NCBI GenBank assembly: GCA_046313675.1
Contig: JBKBXU010000232.1
Location: 1-7,730 of the forward strand
Direction of reading: 5' to 3'
Source of the DNA: JBKBXU01 sp046313675
Lineage (GTDB): Bacteria > Bacteroidota > Bacteroidia > Cytophagales > Cytophagaceae
DNA length: 7,730 nt
The notes below the pieces were generated by a model. The model ran no database searches. It saw nothing but the letters and a program-made list of their open reading frames with translations, and was not told the DNA's origin. Below are positions 1 to 6,665 of the stretch, piece by piece (the first letter of the stretch is position 1; each line of letters opens with the position of its first letter). A program made the translations under genes and the position numbers.

Positions 1-114
1 ATGGCTGCAGGGCAGAGCATTACCTATGGTAGTAATTTTACTGCAGGTTTGTATGCCGTAACCATTGTTTATACAAGTGGAAGGGTAGAGACAACCAGAA
101 TTCAGAAATTATAA
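1..114 (+). CDS. 3' end of a secreted protein with a T9SS type A C-terminal sorting domain (5' truncated)
   Basis: Frame 1 is open from the first base to a TAA at 112-114, giving the last 37 residues of a protein whose start lies outside the window. The residues fit the final beta-strands of a type A T9SS sorting domain: an AGLYAVTIVY strand, a turn with TSGRVE, then a terminal basic TTRIQKL. In this family the C-terminal domain directs the protein through the outer-membrane T9SS translocon and is then removed. The ATG at position 1 is in frame but is probably an internal methionine, because sorting domains are normally the tail of much larger proteins. A terminator follows 24 bases after the stop, so this gene ends its transcript here. 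What the rest of the protein does cannot be seen. Confidence 0.75.
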   Translation: MAAGQSITYGSNFTAGLYAVTIVYTSGRVETTRIQKL

Positions 115-137
115 AACCAAGTTATAACTTCCCGATG

Positions 138-173
138 GGGTGGGTGAGCAATATGTTCGTCCACCCTTTTTTT
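138..173 (+). terminator. Rho-independent terminator of the left-edge T9SS cargo gene
   Basis: A 12-bp stem pairs 138-149 with 155-166, including a few G-U pairs, around the 5-base loop AATAT. The outer arm GGGTGG/CCACCC is perfect. Seven T residues follow directly at 167-173. Orientation and position, 24 bases after the stop at 114, suit the plus-strand gene ending there. Confidence 0.88.
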
Positions 174-180
174 ATCTTCT

Positions 181-307
181 ATACCTCAATAGTCCTCGTT
201 TCAACGAGGATTACCGAGAAAGGCGATTTTATCGCCAAATAGGTCCTGCTGAAAAAGTCACAGGTATGCAAGATGCAACGTATTTCGAAAGTGAGGCCAT
301 AAAGTAA
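181..307. repeat. Tandem-hairpin intergenic element, REP/MITE-like candidate
   Basis: Two perfect inverted repeats lie 11 bases apart. The first has arms TCCTCGT (193-199) and ACGAGGA (204-210) with loop TTCA. The second has arms GGCGAT (222-227) and ATCGCC (231-236) with loop TTT. Neither has a T-run after it, so they are not terminators. A plus-strand frame stays open from 128 to a TAA at 305-307, but it has no ATG before 269 and runs backwards through the terminator hairpin, so I do not call it a gene. Paired short hairpins in an intergenic gap are typical of dispersed repeats such as REP doublets, or of a transposon remnant. The outer limits given are approximate, and only the two hairpins are certain. 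Confidence 0.45.
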
Positions 308-471
308 AGTATATCATCATTTAACTTCTGTTATATTTGGTAAAGGTTTGACTTGAAAATGGCTGTTTTGCTTTTACTATTGTTCTTGGTTAATGAATAA
401 TAGAGTCCTTGAGCAAATTAAAAAGAAGATTTGAAATTATTTATTTAGATTGATATCTAGTGTTTTAAAGA

Positions 472-514
472 ATGGGGAAGCTGTTGATTAGATCAGCTTC
501 CCCATATTTTTTTT
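472..514 (+). terminator. Strong hairpin terminator, possibly bidirectional
   Basis: A perfect 12-bp stem pairs ATGGGGAAGCTG (472-483) with CAGCTTCCCCAT (494-505) around a 10-base loop. On the plus strand eight T residues follow at 507-514. On the minus strand the hairpin is followed by the weaker TCTTTAAAAC. It lies 73 bases past the stop of the minus-strand CHRD gene, so it could also serve that transcript, although the T-tract favours rightward transcription. The only known plus-strand gene upstream already has its own terminator. Confidence 0.75.
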
Positions 515-586
515 ACTCTATGCTCTTTGGTCTTTAGATTCAAATCATAAAATTGAATTAGGACCAAATTAATGAATTCCCTTTCT

Positions 587-2845
587 CTAATTTTTTATAA
601 CTTTTTGGGTATTAATTAAATATCCATCATTTATTATATTAATAAAGTAAATACCCTCTTTTAAATGTGACAAATCTATTGAAGTATTATTTTGCCCGTT
701 AGATATAGAAAGAGATTTAGTATATACTGTTAACCCGGAAGCATTTAGGACGCTGACAGTACCTGTTCCTGCATAGCTGCTGTTAAATTCTACCTGAGTG
801 ATATCAATAAATGGATTAGGGAATACATTCATTTGGCCAGAAGAAATTTTACTGAATAAAGAAGTTGTTTCTTCTCTTGTTTTCTTGAGCTGTATTCTTC
901 TGGAAGGGCCTTGTGTAAATTCACTTCCGTCAGAAGCTATGGCTCTATGATAATATGTAACCGTTGCATCATTTGCCACCCCCTCATTTTCCAGAATATT
1001 GTATAGCACATCCATGGTCGTTGAGAACCCGTTTTCAGTGCCGGTATTTGTATTAATCAGTAAATCTTGAAAATCCTCGTCTTTGCTTAGTTGAAAAATA
1101 TATACCACTGTATTGTTATCAGGGTCATTAGCCGCTGAAAAACCAACCTCAAACATTTCTGACTCGTTATCTGTAACATTTACCAGGGCATTGTTATCAG
1201 GGGAAACAATTCTTGATGTATCAGGAAAGTAATTAGGATCTTTAAGCAATTGACCGCGAATTTCTCCAGCCTGGAATTCCTGAGAATGAACATTTACATA
1301 AAACATTTCGTCTCTCAGGGCTCTTCTTTGGGCTTCTGTAAGCTCAAACATATTACCTTCGGCCATAAATTTTCCAGCCGTATCTCTTGTAGCAGTTGTA
1401 GCTAGTTCAAATACAATAGGCCCATTGGCATCAGGGCCTTCCTGATGAATATGAACTCCACCTGCCACATCAACAGCAAGCGGCGACATCAAGCCGGAAA
1501 ATGCTCCTGTTAGAACAATATGGTTTTTTGTCCACTCAACCTTAACGCCTCCCATAGCTTCTGTCTGAACAGGATCGACTTCATGTATGCCTGCTAAAGA
1601 ACTGGTGAAATATGCATTTGCAAGGGGCAAAATCTGTCCTCTTATTTCTCCTGCAGGATGATCCTGACTATGAATGTTTACATAAAACCCTCTTGCCATC
1701 AAAGTATCTATCTGCTCTTGAGAAAGGTCATAGTGGTTGTCATTGGCAACATATTTACCTGCAAAATTTCCTTCCTGAAGCATCGTGCTGAGGGGGAAAG
1801 TTACAGGGCCGTTTTCTCCAGCCATACCAGTATGTATATGGGCGCCAATTTCTTCATCAAAAGGACTTTCAAGGTCCATAAAGGAGCCGGATAAGATTAT
1901 ATGGTCGTTATAAAGCTCAACAATGTTGGCTCCATAGGCATCGCTTTTCACCGATGGGACTTCACTTGCTCCTGAAATTATGACATTGAATAATGCATTT
2001 ACAATAGGGGTTAATTGCCCTCTGAGCTCACCTGCAGGAAAATTTGCAGAATGAATATTTACATAATAGTTTCTTCTGCGTAAAAATTCTATTTGCTCCT
2101 GAGTAAGGTCAAAGGTATTGTTTTCCATTCTGAATTCACCACTTCTGTTATCCTCGCTTAAGGTAGGCACAAGTGTAATGTCTATAGGGCCGTTTTCCCC
2201 TGCAAAACCGATATGAATATGAGAACCTCCGGCTACGTCTTCAGCAAAATCGCTTTCCAGGTCATTAAATGATCCGGTGACAATTAGTTGGTTATCTCTA
2301 ACTTCTGCCAATACACCCCCCAAAGCGGCTGTAACAACGGGTTTTACTTCTTGAGACCCCAAGAGTATGGCATTAAAAAAATGATCCGCCCTAGGAGTCA
2401 TTTGTCCTCTCAGTTCCCCTGCGGGGTATTTGACAGTGTGTATGTTTACATACAATTTCCTGTTGTTTAGAGCTTCTAATTGCTCTGTTGTTAAAGTAAA
2501 AGTATTGTCTTGTGCTAAGAACGTACCGCTCCTTTTGTCACCTTCGAGCGTAGGAACCAATGTTATTTCTATTGGTCCGTTGGTGCCTGCTAAAGCAAGA
2601 TGAAGATGGGCTCCACCGGCCACTTCTTCATTAAATTCGCTGGAAAGATTTGTAAAAGATCCGGTAACGATCAACTGGTCGTCATCCAGGCTTGCTTCAA
2701 CACTTCCACTGGCATTGGTTAAGGCCGGAGGCATTTCGTTGGTCCCGCTCAAAATGGCAGTAAATTGCTGGGCTTTGAGGTCTACTGAAACTAATATCAG
2801 CAAACTCATAATGAATACTTTAATCACTTGTAAGATTTTTTTCAT
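587..2845 (-). CDS. Secreted protein with four CHRD domains and a T9SS type A sorting domain
   Basis: This 752-residue protein starts with a clear signal peptide (about 1-25, KKILQVIKV then a hydrophobic core, likely cut near LKAQ). Four CHRD (chordin) domains follow at about 27-149, 156-279, 285-406 and 411-533. Each has an HxH motif before an NGPI/V turn (His 80/82, 209/211, 336/338, 465/467) and ends in a YVN-[IV]-H...AGE-[LI]-RGQ strand. Residues 543-655 look like a fibronectin-III or SusE-like beta module, and about 672-752 form a type A sorting domain (MNVFPNPF ... LKEGIYFINI ... KVIKN). The protein should be exported by Sec, then by T9SS, and anchored or released at the surface. CHRD domains are known from chordin and many bacterial secreted proteins, but their bacterial role is poorly defined; binding or adhesion is inference. 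ATG at 2845 is chosen because it immediately precedes the signal peptide. There is no clear Shine-Dalgarno, which is common in this phylum. The gene stands alone, divergent from the sigma-factor operon. Confidence 0.93.
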   Translation of the reverse strand: MKKILQVIKVFIMSLLILVSVDLKAQQFTAILSGTNEMPPALTNASGSVEASLDDDQLIVTGSFTNLSSEFNEEVAGGAHLHLALAGTNGPIEITLVPTLEGDKRSGTFLAQDNTFTLTTEQLEALNNRKLYVNIHTVKYPAGELRGQMTPRADHFFNAILLGSQEVKPVVTAALGGVLAEVRDNQLIVTGSFNDLESDFAEDVAGGSHIHIGFAGENGPIDITLVPTLSEDNRSGEFRMENNTFDLTQEQIEFLRRRNYYVNIHSANFPAGELRGQLTPIVNALFNVIISGASEVPSVKSDAYGANIVELYNDHIILSGSFMDLESPFDEEIGAHIHTGMAGENGPVTFPLSTMLQEGNFAGKYVANDNHYDLSQEQIDTLMARGFYVNIHSQDHPAGEIRGQILPLANAYFTSSLAGIHEVDPVQTEAMGGVKVEWTKNHIVLTGAFSGLMSPLAVDVAGGVHIHQEGPDANGPIVFELATTATRDTAGKFMAEGNMFELTEAQRRALRDEMFYVNVHSQEFQAGEIRGQLLKDPNYFPDTSRIVSPDNNALVNVTDNESEMFEVGFSAANDPDNNTVVYIFQLSKDEDFQDLLINTNTGTENGFSTTMDVLYNILENEGVANDATVTYYHRAIASDGSEFTQGPSRRIQLKKTREETTSLFSKISSGQMNVFPNPFIDITQVEFNSSYAGTGTVSVLNASGLTVYTKSLSISNGQNNTSIDLSHLKEGIYFINIINDGYLINTQKVIKN
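1247..2767 (-). repeat. Four tandem CHRD-domain coding repeats
   Basis: Units of about 122-124 codons lie at 2399-2767 (1), 2009-2380 (2), 1628-1993 (3) and 1247-1615 (4). Units 1 and 2 are the most alike: both keep VAGG before the HxH motif and ITLVPTL after it. Unit 3 has EEIG in place of the VAGG stretch. Unit 4 has HIHQEGPDANGPI, altered between HxH and NGP, and QAGEIRGQ where the others have PAGE. This fits old duplication with divergence rather than recent expansion. Confidence 0.85.
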
Positions 2846-3051
2846 TTTAATTTTGAATTTGTTGTAAAAGGCAAACAGGTGATTATATAAGATGTTTATT
2901 AATAAAATATCTTCTTGAAAAAATGCATTACTATGTTGTTTTTGTTATGTTTTGGTATTGGTAAATGACGGCGATGTTAAATTAAATTTTCTAATAATAA
3001 TTTGATTTTAAGTGAGTTGAACTCTTCTATTGCATATTTCAGTTTAAAAAC

Positions 3052-3080
3052 CGCCCCCGTTGCAAACAGGGGTGATTTTT
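3052..3080. other. GC-rich hairpin followed by T-runs on both strands
   Basis: Bases 3052-3061 pair with 3065-3074 around the 3-base loop GCA, with one C/A mismatch and one G-U pair. The core is CCCC/GGGG and GTT/AAC. On the plus strand ATTTTTA follows, and on the minus strand the stem is followed by GTTTTT after one G. It resembles a two-way terminator but lies upstream of both divergent genes. It could insulate the two promoters, act in a long 5' leader of the CHRD gene, or be a copy of an intergenic repeat. Confidence 0.45.
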
Positions 3081-3128
3081 ATCTACTTTATCATCCTAAA
3101 ATAAAAATTTTAAGAAAATATATAATTA

Positions 3129-3162
3129 TTGCAAGTAGCAACGAGAAAATTATATATATTTG
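3129..3162 (+). promoter_or_regulatory. Bacteroidota-type promoter for the sigma-factor operon
   Basis: TATATTTG at 3155-3162 matches the -7 consensus TAnnTTTG of the Bacteroidota primary sigma factor exactly. A TTG at 3129-3131 lies 23 bases upstream, at the long end of the usual -33 spacing. Transcription would start near 3168 and leave a leader of about 60 bases before the ATG at 3229. The region is AT-rich, so a chance match is possible. If the operon's own ECF factor drives it, another motif would be involved. Confidence 0.5.
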
Positions 3163-3228
3163 AGATTACTGTTTTTGACCTTTTTTAAAAATGTTGTTCA
3201 CCTTTCTTATCTTATGGAGTAGATTACT

Positions 3229-3801
3229 ATGAAGTCGAATGACAAGGATATTATCAATGCGATAAGGAGCGGTAACAATGAAAAGGTTTTAAGTAATCTT
3301 TACAAAGATTTCCTGCCTCGCATTAGAAAAATGATCCTTCAGAATAGTGGTAATGATGATGATACGAAAGATATTTTTCAGGACACGGTTTTAATATTTT
3401 ACAACCACGTCAAATTGAATAAATATGATGAGTCAAAGGATATAGGTGGCTTTATGTATTCTGTAGCGCGCAATTTGTGGATTAGCAAAGTGAAGAAAGA
3501 CAATCGGAACGTTCAGTTAACAGAAACTGAGTCTATTCAGGATGTAAGTTCAAGTGCTCTTAATAGCCTTATTAATGACGAAAAGGTGAAGGCTATTGAG
3601 GATGTGATGGGGCAAATAGGAAAGCCTTGTCAAAAGTTGTTGATTTATACCATATTTGATAAGCTAAGTCTCAAAGAGGTAGCGCAGAAAATGGGATACG
3701 CAAACGAAGGGGTGGCAAAAACTAATAATTACAGGTGTAAGCAAAAACTGATGAACCTGGTAAAGGATAATTCGTATTTAATTTCATTGTTTAAGGGATG
3801 A
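3229..3801 (+). CDS. ECF-type sigma-70 family RNA polymerase sigma factor
   Basis: The 190-residue product has the two-domain layout and usual length of an ECF sigma factor. Region 2 spans about 20-90, with acidic DDTKDIFQDTVLIFY (44-58) and the -10-recognition helix GGFMYSVARNLWISKVKK (73-90). Region 4 spans about 122-178, with a helix-turn-helix SLKEVAQKMGYANEGVAKTN (147-166) that should contact the -35 element. It would direct core RNA polymerase to a small regulon. ATG at 3229 is supported by GGAG at 3216-3219, nine bases upstream. The stop overlaps the start of the next gene (ATGA, 3798-3801), so the two are translationally coupled, as is normal for a sigma/anti-sigma pair. The C-terminal tail after region 4 is short, with no extra sensor domain. 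Its target promoters cannot be deduced here; autoregulation of this operon is the simplest guess. Confidence 0.93.
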   Translation: MKSNDKDIINAIRSGNNEKVLSNLYKDFLPRIRKMILQNSGNDDDTKDIFQDTVLIFYNHVKLNKYDESKDIGGFMYSVARNLWISKVKKDNRNVQLTETESIQDVSSSALNSLINDEKVKAIEDVMGQIGKPCQKLLIYTIFDKLSLKEVAQKMGYANEGVAKTNNYRCKQKLMNLVKDNSYLISLFKG

Positions 3802-4556
3802 ATTTCAGAGATAACATACATGAATGGATTGATCGCTATCTGAACGGGCAGATGGATGGGGAGGAGAAATCTGAATTTGAATCCTTGCTTGCCACTGATG
3901 CAGATTTTGCTAAAACATTTGAAATACAAAAAATCACGCACGAAATTGTAGTAAACAAAGCATTATTGGGCCTGAAAGCGCAAATAGATAAAGATTTGAG
4001 CAAAGGGTTGGACAATGTAGGGCGCAGTAACAACTTCTGGAAATTCTTTGGTTTTGGTGCCGTTGTTATTACTGCAATACTAATTTACTGCTTGTTGCCA
4101 AAAGAGCGTATTGAACAGGTTAATAATGATCCTGAACAAGAAATTAAGCTAAAAGAAGCTTCTGCTACAGAAACCACTCCTGTATATGAGATAGAGTCCA
4201 ATTTAATTGCAGAACCTGCGCTGATTGAAGCAAAATCAGACGCTTCTGCAAACCGTACCACCGCAAAAGAAAACATATGTTCTGAGGCTGTCATTAATTT
4301 CTCCTGTCAGGCCAGAGGTGCATGTGCAGAAAGAAACGATGGAGCCATAGAAATTGATGCCAATACAATTAAAGCAGGTAAAGCTCCTTTTGCTTATTCT
4401 CTAAGTAAGGATGGCGAATTTCAAACAGAACCTGTGATATCAAATCTTAAACCGGGCAGGTATATGCTCTTTGTAAAAGACTCTAAAAACTGTGTGCGCC
4501 AATTGAATGTAAAAGTGGAAGTGCCTGAAATTAACTGCGAAAAAATGCTAAATTAG
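3798..4556 (+). CDS. Single-pass membrane protein, probable anti-sigma factor with a SprB-repeat-like outer domain
   Basis: This 252-residue protein directly overlaps the sigma-factor gene. Residues 1-75 are a charged helical cytoplasmic segment (IHEWIDRYLNGQMDGEEKSE and the following stretch up to ITHEIVV), resembling the short N-terminal domains of Bacteroidota anti-sigma factors. No zinc-binding HxxxCxxC motif is present. One membrane helix lies at about 80-100 (FWKFFGFGAVVITAILIYCL). An acidic, Thr/Ser/Ala-rich linker follows (about 102-160). The C-terminal part (about 161-247) holds five cysteines and a beta module resembling the SprB repeat of gliding adhesins: NDGAIEID ... PFAYSLSKDGEF ... 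NLKPGRYMLFVKDSKNC. That module would face the periplasm. Position and topology imply that it holds the sigma factor at the membrane until a signal arrives. The anti-sigma role is inferred; the membrane topology and SprB likeness are read from the sequence. I see no protease site or peptidoglycan-binding domain. Confidence 0.78.
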   Translation: MNFRDNIHEWIDRYLNGQMDGEEKSEFESLLATDADFAKTFEIQKITHEIVVNKALLGLKAQIDKDLSKGLDNVGRSNNFWKFFGFGAVVITAILIYCLLPKERIEQVNNDPEQEIKLKEASATETTPVYEIESNLIAEPALIEAKSDASANRTTAKENICSEAVINFSCQARGACAERNDGAIEIDANTIKAGKAPFAYSLSKDGEFQTEPVISNLKPGRYMLFVKDSKNCVRQLNVKVEVPEINCEKMLN

Positions 4557-4595
4557 AGTAGTTTGTGACTCGCCTAATCGGGAGAAATACGTTTA

Positions 4596-6665
4596 ATGGA
4601 TTTAAGAAAAATTTTCTTTTTATTCCTTTTTTTACTTCTTTACAGGATTTCATTATCCCAGATGGTATTCTTTTCCGGTAATGACTTCAATTCTGTTTTT
4701 ATTTGCGAAGATGGCCGCGTTTTTATGTCCGGCGAAAACAATACCGGCCAGTTAGGTAATGGTACCTATGTCCCTTCTTATTATCCTGTAGAAATTGCCG
4801 GTATTGACGGCATTGGTCCTTCTCCACGGTGCAAACAGACCCAAATAGAAGGTTTTACTACGTTTCTTGCACTTACCCAATCAGGAGATACAGTAATAAG
4901 CTGGGGGGTAAACTGGGCCGGCCAGATCGGGGACGGAACTACCATAGCTAAAAACTATCCCGTAAGGGTTAGGGGTGTCAATGGTGAGGGTTATCTGCAA
5001 AACATCATTCAGATTGCTACCGGAAACTCTACCTCTTATGCTTTAACCGAAGATGGGAAAGTGCTCACCTGGGGTGGTAATGTGGTGGGCCAAACCGGAA
5101 GGGGTAATTTTGATACGCCCTTGTTATTTCCTGATTACGTATTAAAAGCCGAGGGTGATACCTTACAAAATGTAAAAGCCATTTCGGCCGGAGGGGTATT
5201 TGGCATGGCCTTATTATGTGATGGCACGGTATGGGCATGGGGTTATAACAATCCTGGTTGTCTGGGACAGGGCAATACCACTAACTCTGCCTACGCCTTG
5301 CAGGTAAAAAATCACACAGGAACAGGGTTTCTTGAAGGTATAATAAAGATCGAAGCAGGTGATAATTATGCTTTCGCACTCTCCAATTCTGATACCTTAT
5401 GGTGCTGGGGGGCAGACTGGCATGGGCAGCTTGGTATTGGAAGTTGGGGGAATCAATACCTGCCAACTTATGTGCGGAATTCTGATGGCAACGGACATCT
5501 GACAGACGTTGTTGACCTGGCTGCCGGTCAGGGACATGCTCTTGCTGTGCTATCAGACAGGACAGTAGTGGCCTGGGGCTTGAATGACCATGGACAACTG
5601 GGAAACGATGATGCAGTAAGCACTATGCTTCCCCAGAAAGTTAAAGACCATACAGGTTTGGGTTTTCTGTCTGACGTGAACTATATAGGAACAGGAGACA
5701 TGTTTTCCATTGCCAGAACTACGGATAACAAACTTTACGTCTGGGGAGAAAATACCTTAGGACAGCTTGGCGTAGGTGATCATGTACATCGGTATTTGCC
5801 GGTCGAGCCTTCTCTTGCGTGCGAACCTACATCGGTTGAATTTCCAGGTACCGGGAAAATGAACTATACTTCCAATGTTTGTGCAGGGAATAACAGTGGA
5901 AATGTCTATCTTACTAATCATCATCATACAGTCACTGAATGGCAACAATCAACGGATAATTTTGCGTCATTCACTTCCATAGATAACAAGGATTTTTCCC
6001 TTTCCTACGCTAATCTTAATCGGCGAACCTGGTATCGTACAGTATTATCAGAATGTGGCGCCGACTATTATTCCCCCGATGCTGTCATATCGATCAATCC
6101 TGTTACACAGCCCGGAATTGTCAATTCATCCACTACTGTCAGGCTGCTGCAAAATCATGATACACTTCAACTAACAGGACATAATGGTTCTATTTTGAGA
6201 TGGGAATATTCAACAGATAATTTTCAAAATGATATAAACACATTAAATCATTATTCTGAGAAGTTAGTCTATTCCGGTATTCAAAAGACAACCTGGTACA
6301 GGGCATTGGTGAAGTCAGGAGCATGTCCTCCTGAATATTCTGAAGTGGCAGAAATTAAGATAATTGATGAGTCTGCAATAGTCATTTATAATGCTTTTAC
6401 TCCCAATGGAGATGATTACAACGATGAATGGATCATTGATCATATTGAGCTTTTTCCGCAAAACACTGTAGAGATATACAACCGCTGGGGACAGTTGGTA
6501 TACCATACGGAGCAATATGACAATGTAAATAATGTCTGGAATGGGGAAAGCAATGTTTCCGGTACTTTAGGTGGGAATATTCTGGCAGACGGTACTTATT
6601 ATTATGTTGTAAGGCTACATGAAGATCATCCGGTATTGAAAGGTTTTGTTGTAATCAGCCGATGA
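4596..6665 (+). CDS. Secreted seven-bladed RCC1-repeat protein with a T9SS type B sorting domain
   Basis: The 689-residue protein opens with a strong signal peptide (1-21, KIFFLFLFLLLYRISLSQ). Residues 22-404 hold seven RCC1 repeats, with cores such as VISWGVNWAGQIGDGT and LYVWGENTLGQLGVGD, enough for one closed beta-propeller. Two related Ig-like modules follow (about 428-502 and 519-590), each with a W...STDNF strand and a TWYR strand. Residues 596-689 are a type B (gliding-motility-associated, CHU_C) sorting domain: NAFTPNGDDYND, then VEIYNRWGQLVY, then ADGTYYYVVRL. It is therefore a T9SS cargo shown at or released from the cell surface; adhesion or ligand binding is the likely role, with partner unknown. 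ATG at 4596 is supported by GGGAG at 4580-4584. It lies 39 bases after the anti-sigma gene and overlaps the PorP/SprF gene by ATGA (6662-6665). In Flavobacterium, type B cargo needs a SprF-like partner, which fits the neighbour. Confidence 0.94.
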   Translation: MDLRKIFFLFLFLLLYRISLSQMVFFSGNDFNSVFICEDGRVFMSGENNTGQLGNGTYVPSYYPVEIAGIDGIGPSPRCKQTQIEGFTTFLALTQSGDTVISWGVNWAGQIGDGTTIAKNYPVRVRGVNGEGYLQNIIQIATGNSTSYALTEDGKVLTWGGNVVGQTGRGNFDTPLLFPDYVLKAEGDTLQNVKAISAGGVFGMALLCDGTVWAWGYNNPGCLGQGNTTNSAYALQVKNHTGTGFLEGIIKIEAGDNYAFALSNSDTLWCWGADWHGQLGIGSWGNQYLPTYVRNSDGNGHLTDVVDLAAGQGHALAVLSDRTVVAWGLNDHGQLGNDDAVSTMLPQKVKDHTGLGFLSDVNYIGTGDMFSIARTTDNKLYVWGENTLGQLGVGDHVHRYLPVEPSLACEPTSVEFPGTGKMNYTSNVCAGNNSGNVYLTNHHHTVTEWQQSTDNFASFTSIDNKDFSLSYANLNRRTWYRTVLSECGADYYSPDAVISINPVTQPGIVNSSTTVRLLQNHDTLQLTGHNGSILRWEYSTDNFQNDINTLNHYSEKLVYSGIQKTTWYRALVKSGACPPEYSEVAEIKIIDESAIVIYNAFTPNGDDYNDEWIIDHIELFPQNTVEIYNRWGQLVYHTEQYDNVNNVWNGESNVSGTLGGNILADGTYYYVVRLHEDHPVLKGFVVISR
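4659..5807 (+). repeat. Seven RCC1 propeller repeats with a regular 56-codon period
   Basis: The conserved strand that leads into the WG/SG...GQLG core starts at residues 42, 100, 156, 212, 268, 324 and 380. The last six repeats are exactly 56 residues apart and the first interval is 58. Blade 1 has SG where the others have WG, blade 3 has GQTG and blade 4 has GCLG. Seven blades is the number in eukaryotic RCC1. The repeat is detectable in protein but I see no long DNA identity between blades. Confidence 0.85.

Larger units (their letters stand above)
174..586. other. Intergenic region without a confident gene
   Basis: This 413-base gap lies between a plus-strand gene ending at 114 and a minus-strand gene ending at 587. 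It holds the tandem hairpins (193-236), an isolated TAnnTTTG match at 332-339, a 13-codon hydrophobic open frame at 359-400 with no ribosome-binding site, and a strong hairpin terminator at 472-514. I see no tRNA, no rRNA and no convincing protein gene. The stretch between the convergent genes could hide a small RNA ending at the second terminator, or it could be relic DNA. Confidence 0.6.
2846..3228. other. Divergent intergenic region between the CHRD gene and the sigma operon
   Basis: This 383-base, very AT-rich gap must hold promoters for both directions. Rightward, a promoter of Bacteroidota form is visible at 3129-3162. Leftward I find no good TAnnTTTG match upstream of 2845. A GC-rich hairpin sits at 3052-3074. 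On the minus strand a frame of about 33 codons, with no ATG, is open through that hairpin and ends near 2979; I treat it as chance or as a remnant. Confidence 0.6.

Noticed and set aside
246..267. Possible insertion-sequence end (CTGCTGAAAAAGTC)
   Set aside because: It resembles the termini of some transposons, but no matching inverted copy, target duplication or transposase is visible in the window.
128..307. Plus-strand open frame of about 59 codons running through the first terminator and the tandem hairpins
   Set aside because: There is no ATG before 269, and the frame crosses a strong terminator. Part of its translation looks protein-like, so it may be a repeat or remnant, but it is not supportable as a gene.
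1658..1894. Plus-strand open frame of 78 codons inside the CHRD gene
   Set aside because: It is antisense to conserved CHRD domain coding sequence, has no family resemblance and no ribosome-binding context.
2288..2470. Plus-strand open frame of 60 codons inside the CHRD gene
   Set aside because: It lies opposite CHRD units 1 and 2 and reads like a shadow translation with no recognisable domain.
2977..3084. Minus-strand frame of about 33 codons through the GC-rich hairpin
   Set aside because: It has no ATG or ribosome-binding site and includes the hairpin; most likely chance or a relic.
3729..4294. Three minus-strand open frames (3729-3941, 3836-4033, 4085-4294) opposite the sigma and anti-sigma genes
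   Set aside because: All are antisense to well-supported coding sequence, and none shows a domain, signal peptide or promoter.
5281..6515. Minus-strand open frames (5281-5466, 5757-5948, 6315-6515) opposite the RCC1 gene
   Set aside because: They fall opposite conserved propeller, Ig-like and sorting-domain codons and have no features of their own.
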